The translations under genes were made by a program, and so were the position numbers. A stretch of DNA of 64,000 nt from Salinispirillum sp. LH 10-3-1 (GTDB lineage: Bacteria; Pseudomonadota; Gammaproteobacteria; Pseudomonadales; Natronospirillaceae). Shown one piece after another: positions 45,710-54,700 of this stretch. The notes under the pieces were generated by a model. It was not told where the DNA came from and did not search any database. It was given only the letters and a program-made list of their open reading frames with translations. The stretch is from positions 372,001 through 436,000 of the forward strand of contig NZ_CP101717.1 in assembly GCF_030643825.1 (NCBI RefSeq), in the 5' to 3' direction. Position 1 is the first letter of the stretch, and each line of letters begins with the position of its first letter.

Positions 45710-46798
45710 ATGAAACCTTCAATGAAGAAGACGCTGTTAGGCGTGACCATGGCGGCTGTGATCAGCAGCCCGGTCGTCGCCAATGAGGTTCGGATCTATA
45801 ACTGGTCCGACTATATCGCGGAAGACACGATCGAGAAGTTTGAAGCGGCCACGGGCATTCGTGTTATTTATGACATGTTTGATTCGAACGAAGTATTGGA
45901 AGCCAAGGTGCTGGCCGGTAACAGTGGTTACGATGTGGTCGTGCCGACTGCCAACTACATGGCTCGCCAGATCGCCGCCGGTGCTTACCAAAAGCTCGAC
46001 AAGTCGCTGATTCCAAACTACAGCAACCTCGACATGGGCCTGATGGACACTCTGCGTGCCTACGACCGTAACCTGGAATACGGTGTGCCTTGGCAGTGGG
46101 GTACCACTGGTCTTGGATACAACGTCGACAAGATTCAAGAAATTTTGGGTGACGACGCACCTTGGGAAAGCTGGGACCTGTTGTTCAACCCTGAGTACGC
46201 TTCTAAGCTGGCGCAGTGTGGCATAGCGGTATTGGATTCTTCCGGTGAAGTATTGCCGTTGGCTATGTTCTATCTGGGTCTGGACCCGAACAGCATCAAT
46301 GCTGCGGATTACCAGAAAGCTGAAGAATTAATGTTGAGCATTCGCCCTTACATCACTTACTTCCACAGCTCACGCTACATCACTGACTTGGCGAACGGCG
46401 ACATCTGCTTGGCCATGGGTTGGTCTGGTGACGTGTTCATCGCACAAGCCCGTGCTGAAGAAGCCGGCCGTGGCGTAGAGATCGCGTACGTGATTCCTGA
46501 AGAAGGTACGGCCATCTGGTCAGACATGATGGTTATCCCTGCCGATGCACGCAACGTAGCTAATGCGCATGCGTGGATCAACTTCGCACTGGATGCTCAG
46601 ATCGGCGCCGACATCACCAACTACGTTTGGTACGGCAGCCCGAACCTGGCATCACGTGAGTTCATCGACCCTGACATCTTGGACGATCCCGGCATCTTCC
46701 CTGATGATGATGCTGAACTGTTCACGTTCGAAGTATTGCCACCGAGCGTAGATCGTATCCGTACTCGCTCATGGACACGTATTAAGTCCAGCCGGTAA
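45710..46798 (+). CDS. spuD: Putrescine-binding periplasmic protein
   Basis: The 362-aa solute receptor for the polyamine ABC importer, PotF/SpuD type. A signal peptide (KKTLLGVTMAAVISSPVVA) ends near residue 25. Mature protein begins EVRIYNWSDYIAEDTIEKF, where the Trp/Ser/Asp residues of the polyamine-binding pocket lie, and WGTTGLGYN and CLAMGWSGDVF are further contacts. Pseudomonas aeruginosa has two such receptors, spuD and spuE, in this position; here only one is present, so the substrate range may be narrower or merged. A GC-rich hairpin follows. Confidence 0.95.
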   Translation: MKPSMKKTLLGVTMAAVISSPVVANEVRIYNWSDYIAEDTIEKFEAATGIRVIYDMFDSNEVLEAKVLAGNSGYDVVVPTANYMARQIAAGAYQKLDKSLIPNYSNLDMGLMDTLRAYDRNLEYGVPWQWGTTGLGYNVDKIQEILGDDAPWESWDLLFNPEYASKLAQCGIAVLDSSGEVLPLAMFYLGLDPNSINAADYQKAEELMLSIRPYITYFHSSRYITDLANGDICLAMGWSGDVFIAQARAEEAGRGVEIAYVIPEEGTAIWSDMMVIPADARNVANAHAWINFALDAQIGADITNYVWYGSPNLASREFIDPDILDDPGIFPDDDAELFTFEVLPPSVDRIRTRSWTRIKSSR

Positions 46799-46818
46799 AC
46801 GCGACGTTTGACTCTGAG

Positions 46819-46836
46819 GGGGCCGCCTCCGGCCCC
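46819..46836 (+). terminator. Intercistronic hairpin between receptor and ATPase genes
   Basis: GGGGCCG (46819-46825) pairs with CGGCCCC (46830-46836). No T run follows. In ABC operons such structures after the receptor gene commonly raise its mRNA level over the downstream genes, by attenuation or 3' protection. Confidence 0.6.
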
Positions 46837-46930
46837 GATTCTCTCTATAAAATGGCAGGCCTGACCGTATCGCGGCGCAGGTCCTGCCACTGTGCTGAAC
46901 ACATTACAGTTGGATAAGGGGTTAGCCCGC

Positions 46931-48070
46931 ATGACTAAATCTGCCGGTGCCATGAAAAAACAGAACGCCGCGACCCGCAGCACAGAGTCTTTGCTGCAGA
47001 TTCAGGGTATCAGTAAATACTATGATGAGATGCTGGCCGTCGATGACGTCAGTGTTGATATCCGCAAAGGCGAAATCTTTGCTTTGCTGGGTGCCTCAGG
47101 CTCCGGTAAATCGACCTTATTACGAATGCTGGCCGGGTTTGAAATTCCCTCGGCGGGCAAGATTATATTGGACGGGCAGGACATCACCAACCTGCCACCG
47201 TATTTGCGTCCCATCAATATGATGTTCCAATCCTATGCCCTGTTCCCGCACATGACGGTTGAACAAAACCTGGCCTTTGGTTTGAAACAAGACCGTTTGC
47301 CGAAAGCGGAAATCACCGACCGCATCGCACGCATGTTGAAGTTGGTGCACATGGAAAAATACGCCAAGCGTAAGCCTCATCAACTCTCAGGTGGTCAGCG
47401 GCAGCGTGTGGCACTGGCACGCAGCTTGGCAAAACAGCCTAAGATGCTGCTGTTGGATGAGCCGATGGGCGCGTTGGATAAAAAGCTGCGCACGCAGATG
47501 CAACTGGAAGTGGTTGATATTTTGGAAAGTGTTGGTGTGACCTGCGTGATGGTCACACACGACCAAGAAGAAGCCATGACCATGGCTGATCGGATCGCCA
47601 TTATGGACGAAGGCATGATTGCGCAAATCGGTAGCCCGGTCGATATCTACGAAAGTCCAAAGAATCGTATGGTGGCGGAATTTGTTGGCTCGGTGAACAT
47701 TTTCGAAGGCCAGATTGAAGCGGATGAGCAGGATCATATGATTTTGCGTAGCCCGGACCTGACCGCACCGATTTTTATTGGTCACGGTGTCAGCTCGGGG
47801 GTTGATGAAAAAGAGATGCTGTTTGCTGTGCGTCCGGAGAAAACCTGGTTGAGTTTAGACAAGCCGGAAGGTGAGTTTAACTGGTCGGAAGGTACAGTTT
47901 ACGACATCGCCTATCTCGGTGGGCACAGCCAGTACTACGTTGAATTGCCTTCAGGCAAGGTGGTGCAGTGTTTCTTGGCGAATACCGAACGGCGGACTGA
48001 TCGCCCGACATGGGACGATAAAGTCTATGTCCATTGGCGCGACGACAGCGGGGTGGTGCTGAGATCATGA
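46931..48070 (+). CDS. spuF: Polyamine ABC transporter ATPase
   Basis: The 379-aa ATP-hydrolysing subunit (PotG type) on the cytoplasmic face. Walker A is GASGSGKST, Q-loop MMFQSYALFPH, signature LSGGQRQRVALARSLA, Walker B MLLLDEPMGALD and H-loop VMVTHDQEEAM. A C-terminal TOBE regulatory domain begins about residue 255. ATG 46931 has AAGGGG upstream; a GTG at 46892 would lengthen it by 13 residues. The stop overlaps the next gene as ATGA. Confidence 0.95.
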   Translation: MTKSAGAMKKQNAATRSTESLLQIQGISKYYDEMLAVDDVSVDIRKGEIFALLGASGSGKSTLLRMLAGFEIPSAGKIILDGQDITNLPPYLRPINMMFQSYALFPHMTVEQNLAFGLKQDRLPKAEITDRIARMLKLVHMEKYAKRKPHQLSGGQRQRVALARSLAKQPKMLLLDEPMGALDKKLRTQMQLEVVDILESVGVTCVMVTHDQEEAMTMADRIAIMDEGMIAQIGSPVDIYESPKNRMVAEFVGSVNIFEGQIEADEQDHMILRSPDLTAPIFIGHGVSSGVDEKEMLFAVRPEKTWLSLDKPEGEFNWSEGTVYDIAYLGGHSQYYVELPSGKVVQCFLANTERRTDRPTWDDKVYVHWRDDSGVVLRS

Positions 48071-48984
48071 ACATTAACCTGAAATCACGTTGGGATTTAG
48101 CCCGCGTGCCAGGGTCGCGTTGGGCTATTATTGGTGGCCCCTATCTCTGGCTGGGCGTGTTCTTTTTACTGCCTTTTATTATTGTCGCCAAGATATCGTT
48201 CGCGGAAGCGCAGATATCCATACCGCCGTATTCTGCTATGGTGGAATGGGTGGGCGATACGCTGACCATCAACCTCAGTCGGGGCAGCTACGTTTGGCTG
48301 TTCAGCGACACGCTATACATTAATGCCTATTGGAACAGCATCAAGGTGGCGTTCTTCAGTACGCTGTTCTGCCTGCTGATCGGCTATCCGATGGCCTACG
48401 CCATTGCGAAAGCGCCGTCGTACCAACAGCCTACCTTGTTGTTGCTGGTACTGTTGCCGAGTTGGACGTCGTTCCTGATTCGCGTTTACGCGTGGATGGG
48501 CTTGTTGAGTAACAATGGGTACATCAATCAGCTTTTGATGGGCCTGGGGCTCACCGACAGCTCGATCCAAATGATGAACACCAACTTCGCGGTCTACATC
48601 GGGGTGGTGTATTCGTACCTGCCCTTCATGGTGTTGCCGCTGTACGCCAACCTGTCTAAGCACGATGGCACGCTGTTGGAAGCGGCCAGTGACTTGGGGG
48701 CGCGGAAAATCGTCAGCTTTTTCCGCATCACCGTGCCGCTGTCAAAGAACGGCATCATTGCCGGTTCTATGTTGGTGTTTATCCCGGTGGTCGGTGAATA
48801 CGTCATCCCCGAACTGTTGGGCGGTACGCAAACCACGATGATCGGTAAGGTATTGTGGCAAGAGTTCTTTGACAACCGCGACTGGCCAGTGGCGTCAGCC
48901 TTGGCGGCGATCATGATTATGATACTGATTATCCCGATCAGTATCTTCCAGCGGTACCAACAAAAAGAACTGGAGGCACGCTGA
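48067..48984 (+). CDS. spuG: Polyamine ABC transporter permease SpuG/PotH
   Basis: A 305-aa inner-membrane permease with six helices. The EAA loop that docks on the ATPase reads EAASDLGARKIVSFFRITVPLSKNG (about residues 204-228). It pairs with the next gene product to form the channel. ATG 48067 overlaps spuF; the downstream gene begins in its stop codon (TGATG). Confidence 0.95.
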   Translation: MNINLKSRWDLARVPGSRWAIIGGPYLWLGVFFLLPFIIVAKISFAEAQISIPPYSAMVEWVGDTLTINLSRGSYVWLFSDTLYINAYWNSIKVAFFSTLFCLLIGYPMAYAIAKAPSYQQPTLLLLVLLPSWTSFLIRVYAWMGLLSNNGYINQLLMGLGLTDSSIQMMNTNFAVYIGVVYSYLPFMVLPLYANLSKHDGTLLEAASDLGARKIVSFFRITVPLSKNGIIAGSMLVFIPVVGEYVIPELLGGTQTTMIGKVLWQEFFDNRDWPVASALAAIMIMILIIPISIFQRYQQKELEAR

Positions 48985-49814
48985 TGAAGTCGTTCAATGT
49001 TTCTCGCTTCTTTTTCTGGTTTGGTATTCTGTTTCTGTATCTGCCGATGGCGATACTGGTGATCTACTCTTTCAACTCCAGCCGCTTGGTAACGGTATGG
49101 GCGGGCTGGTCGACCCAGTGGTATGGCGAACTGTTTCGCGACCGCCAATTGATGAACGCCGTGGGGCGCTCACTGCAGGTGGCGTTCTTTTCGGCCAGTG
49201 CCGCTACCGTGTTGGGTACGCTGGCCTCGATAGTGGTGGTGCGGGTACGGCGCTTCCGTGGGCGTGGTCTGTTTAACAGCATGATCACCGCACCCTTAGT
49301 CATGCCGGACGTTATCATTGGTTTGTCGTTGTTGCTGTTGTTCGTGTCGTTACAGCAATGGATCGGCTGGCCAGCCAATCGCGGGTTGACCACTATCTGG
49401 ATAGCGCACACCACCTTCAGTATGGCCTACGCCACGGTGGTGATCTCCTCGCGCTTGCGCGAGATGGATACCAGTATTGAAGAGGCGGCGCAAGACCTCG
49501 GCGCAACACCATTGCGCAGCTTTATCTTTATTACGCTGCCGCTGATCGCCCCCGCCTTGATCTCTGCCTGGTTGCTGGCTTTTACCCTGTCGTTGGACGA
49601 CGTGGTCATTGCCTCGTTCGTCACTGGTCCAGGTGCGACGACTTTGCCAATCGAGATACTGTCATCGGTTCGGCGTGGCGTTACACCGAAGATCAACGCG
49701 TTGGCTACGCTGATCATTCTTGCAGTATCTTTTGTCGCCTTTACCAGCTGGTATTTAACGCGGCGGTACGACATGAAACGTCGCGCCGAACAGCGCATGG
49801 CAATGGAAGGCTAG
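48984..49814 (+). CDS. spuH: Polyamine ABC transporter permease SpuH/PotI
   Basis: The second permease, 276 aa with six helices and the EAA motif EEAAQDLGATPLRSFIFITLPL around residues 165-186. GGAGG lies upstream, and translation is coupled to spuG by TGATG. It is the last gene of the spu operon; a perfect 12-bp hairpin follows. Confidence 0.95.
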   Translation: MKSFNVSRFFFWFGILFLYLPMAILVIYSFNSSRLVTVWAGWSTQWYGELFRDRQLMNAVGRSLQVAFFSASAATVLGTLASIVVVRVRRFRGRGLFNSMITAPLVMPDVIIGLSLLLLFVSLQQWIGWPANRGLTTIWIAHTTFSMAYATVVISSRLREMDTSIEEAAQDLGATPLRSFIFITLPLIAPALISAWLLAFTLSLDDVVIASFVTGPGATTLPIEILSSVRRGVTPKINALATLIILAVSFVAFTSWYLTRRYDMKRRAEQRMAMEG

Positions 49815-49835
49815 CAGGGCGTATTGCACCCATCA

Positions 49836-49879
49836 CTCAATCACGGATAATGCAGAGCCTTGTATTGTCCGTGATTGAG
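49836..49879 (+). terminator. Hairpin after the spu operon
   Basis: CTCAATCACGGA (49836-49847) and TCCGTGATTGAG (49868-49879) are a perfect 12-bp inverted repeat around 20 bases. There is no U tract, and the channel ATG lies only 11 bases beyond, so it may be an operator or translational control element of the channel gene instead. Confidence 0.6.
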
Positions 49880-49889
49880 ACGCCTGAAT

Positions 49890-50711
49890 ATGACCACCAC
49901 TGCTCGTGAACTGCGCGGCCGCTTCGAAGCGTTGCGCGCCAACAAATTCTTCGAAAGCTTTGTCATTGCGGTCATCGTAGTCTCCGCCTTACTCATCGGG
50001 GCCAAAACCTACGATGAAGCCAGTCGCTTTGAACAAGTCATGCGCTGGTTTGACCTCTTCATTACCTTGTTTTTCCTCGCTGAAATTCTGATTCGCATGG
50101 TGGCGGAAGAACGTATATTGCGGTTTTTTCGCAACGGCTGGAACATCTTCGATACCGTCATCGTGGTGGCGAGCCTGATCCCGGTGGATGACTCGGAAAT
50201 GGTGTTGTTGGCGCGTCTGTTACGTATCTTCCGGGTGCTTCGCCTGGTGTCGATCATTCCTGAATTGCGCATTTTGATGGGCGCGCTGATCAAGTCCGTA
50301 CCGCGCATGGGCTACGTATTACTGCTGATGTTTATTATCTTCTACATCTACGCCGCCATTGGGAGCTTTCTGTTCGCCGAGGTGGATGAGTTCTTATGGG
50401 GCAATATTTCGGTCGCCATGCTGACCTTGTTTCGCGTTGCGACCTTTGAAAGCTGGACTTCGGTGATGTATGGCACCATGGAGCTGTATGGGTGGAGTTG
50501 GATTTACTACCTGACGTTTATCTTTCTGACCGCCTTTGTTTTTCTCAATATGATGATCGGCATCGTACTGGAAGTGATGCAGAAGGAAAGCGCTGCCATG
50601 GAGCTCGAAAGCGGTGAAGGCGAGGCGGCGGATGTGAAATGGTTACGCGAGCAAATGGTGAGTCTGCAAGCACAGTTAGCGCGTATGGAAAACAAGCTGG
50701 ACCAGAAGTAG
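49890..50711 (+). CDS. Voltage-gated sodium-type ion channel (NaVBac-like)
   Basis: A 273-aa single-domain six-helix channel that should assemble as a tetramer. S4 carries four arginines at three-residue spacing (R109, R112, R115 and R118), the voltage sensor. The pore loop reads TLFRVATFESWTSV (residues ~179-192); the E-S-W core is the bacterial sodium-channel filter, with Phe where most have Leu. S6 (about 204-232) runs into an acidic neck and a C-terminal coiled coil (about 248-272). ATG 49890 is used. It lies directly after the polyamine importer; no link is established, though polyamines block many cation channels. Ion selectivity needs measurement. Confidence 0.87.
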   Translation: MTTTARELRGRFEALRANKFFESFVIAVIVVSALLIGAKTYDEASRFEQVMRWFDLFITLFFLAEILIRMVAEERILRFFRNGWNIFDTVIVVASLIPVDDSEMVLLARLLRIFRVLRLVSIIPELRILMGALIKSVPRMGYVLLLMFIIFYIYAAIGSFLFAEVDEFLWGNISVAMLTLFRVATFESWTSVMYGTMELYGWSWIYYLTFIFLTAFVFLNMMIGIVLEVMQKESAAMELESGEGEAADVKWLREQMVSLQAQLARMENKLDQK

Positions 50712-50804
50712 CACGCAACAGGCCACTATGTCGGTTGCGGTTCATTGGTATCTGTGGGTTGAACAGCTATAGTGAACAGAGCACCAATGGAGTGAGTAGA
50801 TACT

Positions 50805-51743
50805 ATGACGGATGACAGGCAGCAAATCCAGGAGGTCAATGTACAGGCTGCGTTAGCGCTGCTGGACAGTACACGTACTCTGGTTGCCATTCACGACGAC
50901 CATGATCGATTGGTCTACGCTAATGACGCTTATCGCGGTGCGTTTTATGTGGCCGCTGATGAAGCCGTCGATTGGTACGACATGATGCGAGACAATTTTA
51001 AGCATCAACGTGGGCCCATTATTGATTCGGACGATATAGAGTCTTGGCTGGAGTATGCACGGACGCGTCGTCGGCGTGAGCACTATCGTGAGTTTGAGGT
51101 GGATCTTATTGATGGTCGCTGGATTCGAATGACCGAAACGGTCTTGGCCGGCGTCGGTATGTTGTCTATCGGCATTGAGGTCACCGCGGCCAAGCAAACA
51201 GAGAGTTCCCTAAAAGATCAGTTTGGCCGGGCGTTACGGGAGGCTGAGACCGACCAATTAACGGGATTGGGTAATCGTCGGTTATTGGAGCGCCTTGAAC
51301 GTGTGATTTTGCACGACGAACACCTGCATGAGCTGTCGGCCATTATGATTGATATCGACCACTTCAAACCCTACAACGATACTCTCGGTCATCCGGAAGG
51401 CGATGTCTGTTTGCAACGGGTGGCAGAAGTGTTGGCGGAATCGCTGCGCACCGAGCACGACAATGCGATGCGCTATGGCGGTGAAGAGTTTCTGGTGTTA
51501 TTGCCGGGAACCAGCTTGGCTGTTGCTAACGAAGTCGGGGAACGTATTCGCCGCACGGTCGAGGCACAGGCCATTCCTCACCCTACCAGTGAATTCGGTG
51601 TCATTACCGTGAGCGTTGGGGTAGCGCATGTCTCAACTGAGGCGCCGGAATGTGTCAATGATGTGGTCAGTTTGGCGGATAAAGCGTTGTATGTCGCGAA
51701 GGAAGCCGGGCGTAATCGTGTGGAGGTAGGGGTCGTTGAATAA
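50805..51743 (+). CDS. PAS-GGDEF diguanylate cyclase
   Basis: Makes cyclic-di-GMP from two GTP. The 312-aa soluble protein has an N-terminal PAS-like sensor (about 10-130) and a GGDEF domain (about 145-305) with DIDHFKPYNDTLGHPEGD and an intact active site YGGEEF. The position expected for the RxxD inhibitory site reads TEHD, with the Arg one residue early, so product inhibition is probably weak. No transmembrane segment is present, so the signal is cytoplasmic. GGAG lies upstream of the ATG. Confidence 0.92.
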   Translation: MTDDRQQIQEVNVQAALALLDSTRTLVAIHDDHDRLVYANDAYRGAFYVAADEAVDWYDMMRDNFKHQRGPIIDSDDIESWLEYARTRRRREHYREFEVDLIDGRWIRMTETVLAGVGMLSIGIEVTAAKQTESSLKDQFGRALREAETDQLTGLGNRRLLERLERVILHDEHLHELSAIMIDIDHFKPYNDTLGHPEGDVCLQRVAEVLAESLRTEHDNAMRYGGEEFLVLLPGTSLAVANEVGERIRRTVEAQAIPHPTSEFGVITVSVGVAHVSTEAPECVNDVVSLADKALYVAKEAGRNRVEVGVVE

Positions 51744-51759
51744 GCAAGGTTGGCGCACG

Positions 51760-52224
51760 ATGCGGCGTTGGTGTCTGGCAGTGTTTTTGGTTTGTGCATC
51801 AGCCAGCAGTTACGCCGATGTCGATTGGCGCGAAGTTAGCTTGAGTATTGGTTCACGCGCATTGATCGCTGAAGTGGCGGCGACTCCTGATGAACGTTCG
51901 TTAGGCCTGATGAACCGTGAATTTATGGCGGAAGATCGCGGTATGGTGTTTGTGTTTGAACAGCCCGGCTACCATTGTTTTTGGATGCGTAACACGTTGA
52001 TTCCGTTAACGGTGATCTTCCTTGATGCACAGCAACGCATATTCCAAACCAACGATATGCAGCCCCTGTCCGAGCAAGTGCATTGCGCCAATCAGCCAGC
52101 GCATTTTGCCTTAGAAGTGAATCAAGGCTGGCTGCAGCGACAGGGCTTACAATTGCAGTTGCGTCGTCCTGGCGGACTGTATGTGGAGTCCACCCCTCCA
52201 CTGGCGAGCTTTTTGGCACCTTAA
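51760..52224 (+). CDS. Exported DUF192 protein
   Basis: A ~154-aa protein with a signal peptide (RRWCLAVFLVCASASSYA) and a DUF192 beta-barrel domain marked by EVAATPDERSLGLMNRE, MVFVF, the FWMRNTLIPLTVIFLD block and a final GLQ segment. The function of DUF192 is not established. The start is ATG 51760 with AAGG upstream; a TTG at 51736 overlaps the cyclase end. Confidence 0.88.
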   Translation: MRRWCLAVFLVCASASSYADVDWREVSLSIGSRALIAEVAATPDERSLGLMNREFMAEDRGMVFVFEQPGYHCFWMRNTLIPLTVIFLDAQQRIFQTNDMQPLSEQVHCANQPAHFALEVNQGWLQRQGLQLQLRRPGGLYVESTPPLASFLAP

Positions 52225-52273
52225 CAGGTCAGCCCTCAGCCAACATTCTCGCCTTGCTAGCACAAATAGGCGC

Positions 52274-53218
52274 TCAGTTGTTTGGCGAAAATGGCATGCG
52301 AAAGAAACGCTCAAATTCGCGGCGCTCTGTTTGTATTGTTGGCAGGTGGGCCCACGCAAAGGACACTTCGGCACCGGGGCCGCGTTGACTCAAGCGGTAA
52401 CAATCCAGCGCACTCACACAGCCAATCTTTGGATAGCCACCGATGGTCTGGCGGTCTTGCAATAAAATAATAGGCTGCCCATCGGGCGGGATCTGTACAC
52501 TGCCCAAGGCAATGCCTTCCGAGATGAGCCCCTGTGCCGGTGGCGATACAGCCGGGCCTTGTAGGCGATAGCCCATGCGGTCGAGCTGATCGGTGAGGCG
52601 GTAGGGGGCGGAACAAAGCTGGTGCTGCGCTGACGCCGAGAATTGCTCGTATTGATACCCCGCAACCACCCGCAAGGTTAAAGGTGCCGCATAGTCAGGA
52701 ATGAACTGCGGGGGCACCTGATGCAATACCTTGCGTGACATAGGGCGGTAAGGCAATACATCACTGCTCTGCAGCGCGGCGCCGTTGATTCCTCCAATGC
52801 CTTCGCGTACCACCACGGACCGACTGCCAAAACGCTGCGGTGTCATAAAGCCTTCTGACACAGCTAAGTAAGCGCGCAAGCCAGAGGCTGCGCCCTGTTG
52901 TGGGTGCTGAAACGAGAGCTCGTCGTCCGGACCAACATGCAGAGAACACCAGTGTCGGTGTGGTTGTCCATTGAGGCGAAGGCCCAAGTCGGCTCCGGTT
53001 ACTGCGATGGTGGTGGGCTGCGTAAAGGTGACACTGAACAGGCCGATGGTGACTTCTACCGTGGCCGCTGTCGCCGGATTGCCAAGCAGCCGATTGGCCC
53101 AGTGGTGTGCATGCAGGTCAGCGGCACCACCGGCTGTTAACCCGTACTTGCCACCGAGCACGCGCCCGGTGTCTTGAAGTAAGGCCAGGGCACCAGCTTG
53201 TTGGACCAGCAGACTCAT
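52274..53218 (-). CDS. pxpC: 5-oxoprolinase subunit C
   Basis: Part of the ATP-dependent PxpABC enzyme that opens 5-oxoproline, a glutamine/glutathione breakdown product, to glutamate. The 314-aa biotin-dependent-carboxyltransferase-like protein starts with the typical LALLQDTGRVLGGKYGLTAGG, contains NPATAATVEVTIG and the C-terminal WGRP-type signature is represented by ILLQDRQTIGGYPKIG. Its start overlaps pxpB by 4 nt. Confidence 0.94.
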   Translation of the reverse strand: MSLLVQQAGALALLQDTGRVLGGKYGLTAGGAADLHAHHWANRLLGNPATAATVEVTIGLFSVTFTQPTTIAVTGADLGLRLNGQPHRHWCSLHVGPDDELSFQHPQQGAASGLRAYLAVSEGFMTPQRFGSRSVVVREGIGGINGAALQSSDVLPYRPMSRKVLHQVPPQFIPDYAAPLTLRVVAGYQYEQFSASAQHQLCSAPYRLTDQLDRMGYRLQGPAVSPPAQGLISEGIALGSVQIPPDGQPIILLQDRQTIGGYPKIGCVSALDCYRLSQRGPGAEVSFAWAHLPTIQTERREFERFFRMPFSPNN

Positions 53219-53904
53219 GGTACTCCGCCTTGAGCCAGGAACTCAGCTTCGGTGATCGCCATAAAACGAACGCGGTCGCCGACTTGCAGGGTTGCTGCCA
53301 TCGAGTCTGGTGCCTCATGATCAAACAGTTTTTTTGCCGTACGCCCGACGATTTGCCAGCCGCCGGGTGAGCAGCGCGGGTAGACGGCGGTCTGTCGGTC
53401 GGCAATCGCCACACTGCCTGCGGGTACTTGCGTGCGTGGGGTAGCTTTGCGCGGCGTGGCAAGGGCCGGGTCGACTTCGCCCAAAAAGCCGAAGCCGGGG
53501 GCGAAGCCCAAGGCATACACTTGATAGACCGGCCGGGTATGCCGCTCGATCACTTCGCTGACACTGAGTCCACGAGCGTTGGCCAATGAGAGCAGGTCGA
53601 GCCCTACTTGGGGGTCATACCAAACGGGAATGTCGATGTGCCGCCCGGGCACCGTGACAAGGCTGCCATCGGTCAGTTGCGCGTGCAATCGGTGTATGCG
53701 CTCAACAAGGGATGCCTCATCGATACACAGCACGTCGTAGGTAACCAACAGCGTGGTGTACGACGGCGTGAGGTCCACCACGGCCGGAACCAATTCTGTT
53801 TCAATCAGTTGCGTCAACGCCATGATGTGCGGTGTTAACTGGGCGTCAACACGATTACCGAAGGTCAGCATTACCGCATTCTCAGCAACGGAAGCCGCCT
53901 TCAC
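53215..53904 (-). CDS. pxpB: 5-oxoprolinase subunit B
   Basis: A 229-aa KipI-like subunit of the 5-oxoprolinase complex. Family markers are the VPVWYD-like IPVWYDPQVGLDL, the YALGFAPGFGFLGEVD block, PRKATPRTQVPAGSVAIADRQTAVYPRCSPGGWQIVGRT and the closing phosphate-site region. It sits between pxpA and pxpC with 4-nt overlaps on each side. Confidence 0.95.
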   Translation of the reverse strand: MKAASVAENAVMLTFGNRVDAQLTPHIMALTQLIETELVPAVVDLTPSYTTLLVTYDVLCIDEASLVERIHRLHAQLTDGSLVTVPGRHIDIPVWYDPQVGLDLLSLANARGLSVSEVIERHTRPVYQVYALGFAPGFGFLGEVDPALATPRKATPRTQVPAGSVAIADRQTAVYPRCSPGGWQIVGRTAKKLFDHEAPDSMAATLQVGDRVRFMAITEAEFLAQGGVP

Positions 53905-54638
53905 TCACCGACCCCCAGCGCCTGTCGAATGGCGGCTACTGCAGCGAGTGCCTCGGCATTGTCACCGTGCACGCAGAGACTGTCGGCGGGTAAATCCAGC
54001 CAGCGCCCGCTGGCCGACTCAATACCCTGCTTGTGGGTAAAGCTCAGCGCTTGTGCGACTATGTCTTCCGGGTCGTGCAGTACCGCACCCTGCTCGCGTC
54101 GTGAGAGCAAGCGACCGGTATCGTCATAAGCACGATCGGCAAAAGCTTCCAGGATCAGCGTTATGCCGACTTCCTGGGCCATGGCGCGATGGGATGCATG
54201 ATCACAGGTCACTGGAATCATCAGTGGGCATTGGTCATCGTAGGTGGCAATCGCGAGCATAACCGTATGCAGCAGCTCAGGGTCGGCCATCATGTCATTG
54301 TTCAATGCGCCGTGCGGTTTAATGTGATCGACGGTGATGCCGTGGATACGAGCCAAGCCCTGCAGCGCGCCGACCTGATACCATATAAGGGTTTTGACTT
54401 CTTCAGCGGACAACGCCATTGAGCGCCGACCGAAACCGACTAAATCCGGGTACGCCGGATGAGCCCCCACGCTGATCTTGTGCTGTGCTGCCAGCGCAAG
54501 GGTACGATGCATAGTGACTGGGTCTGAGGCATGAAAGCCACAAGCGATGTTGGCTTGATCGATGTATGGCATGACATCAGCGTCCTGGCCCATGGTCCAA
54601 GCGCCAAAGCTTTCACCTAAATCACAGTTCAGTTTCAC
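53901..54638 (-). CDS. pxpA: 5-oxoprolinase subunit A (LamB/YcsF)
   Basis: A ~245-aa LamB/YcsF-fold protein that binds the oxoproline substrate. The opening NCDLGESFGAW, ANIACGFHASDP and VKPHGALNNDM-like DHIKPHGALNND are diagnostic. GTG 54638 follows GGGGAG at eight bases and gives the family N-terminus; the frame extends to an ATG at 54671. First gene of the leftward pxpABC operon, downstream of a solute-binding protein on the same strand. Confidence 0.94.
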   Translation of the reverse strand: MKLNCDLGESFGAWTMGQDADVMPYIDQANIACGFHASDPVTMHRTLALAAQHKISVGAHPAYPDLVGFGRRSMALSAEEVKTLIWYQVGALQGLARIHGITVDHIKPHGALNNDMMADPELLHTVMLAIATYDDQCPLMIPVTCDHASHRAMAQEVGITLILEAFADRAYDDTGRLLSRREQGAVLHDPEDIVAQALSFTHKQGIESASGRWLDLPADSLCVHGDNAEALAAVAAIRQALGVGE

Positions 54639-54700
54639 GATCGATTCTCCCCGCAATGGAGTAGGCATCATACCGTATTGGGCGTCGGGATGCCTGCTGA

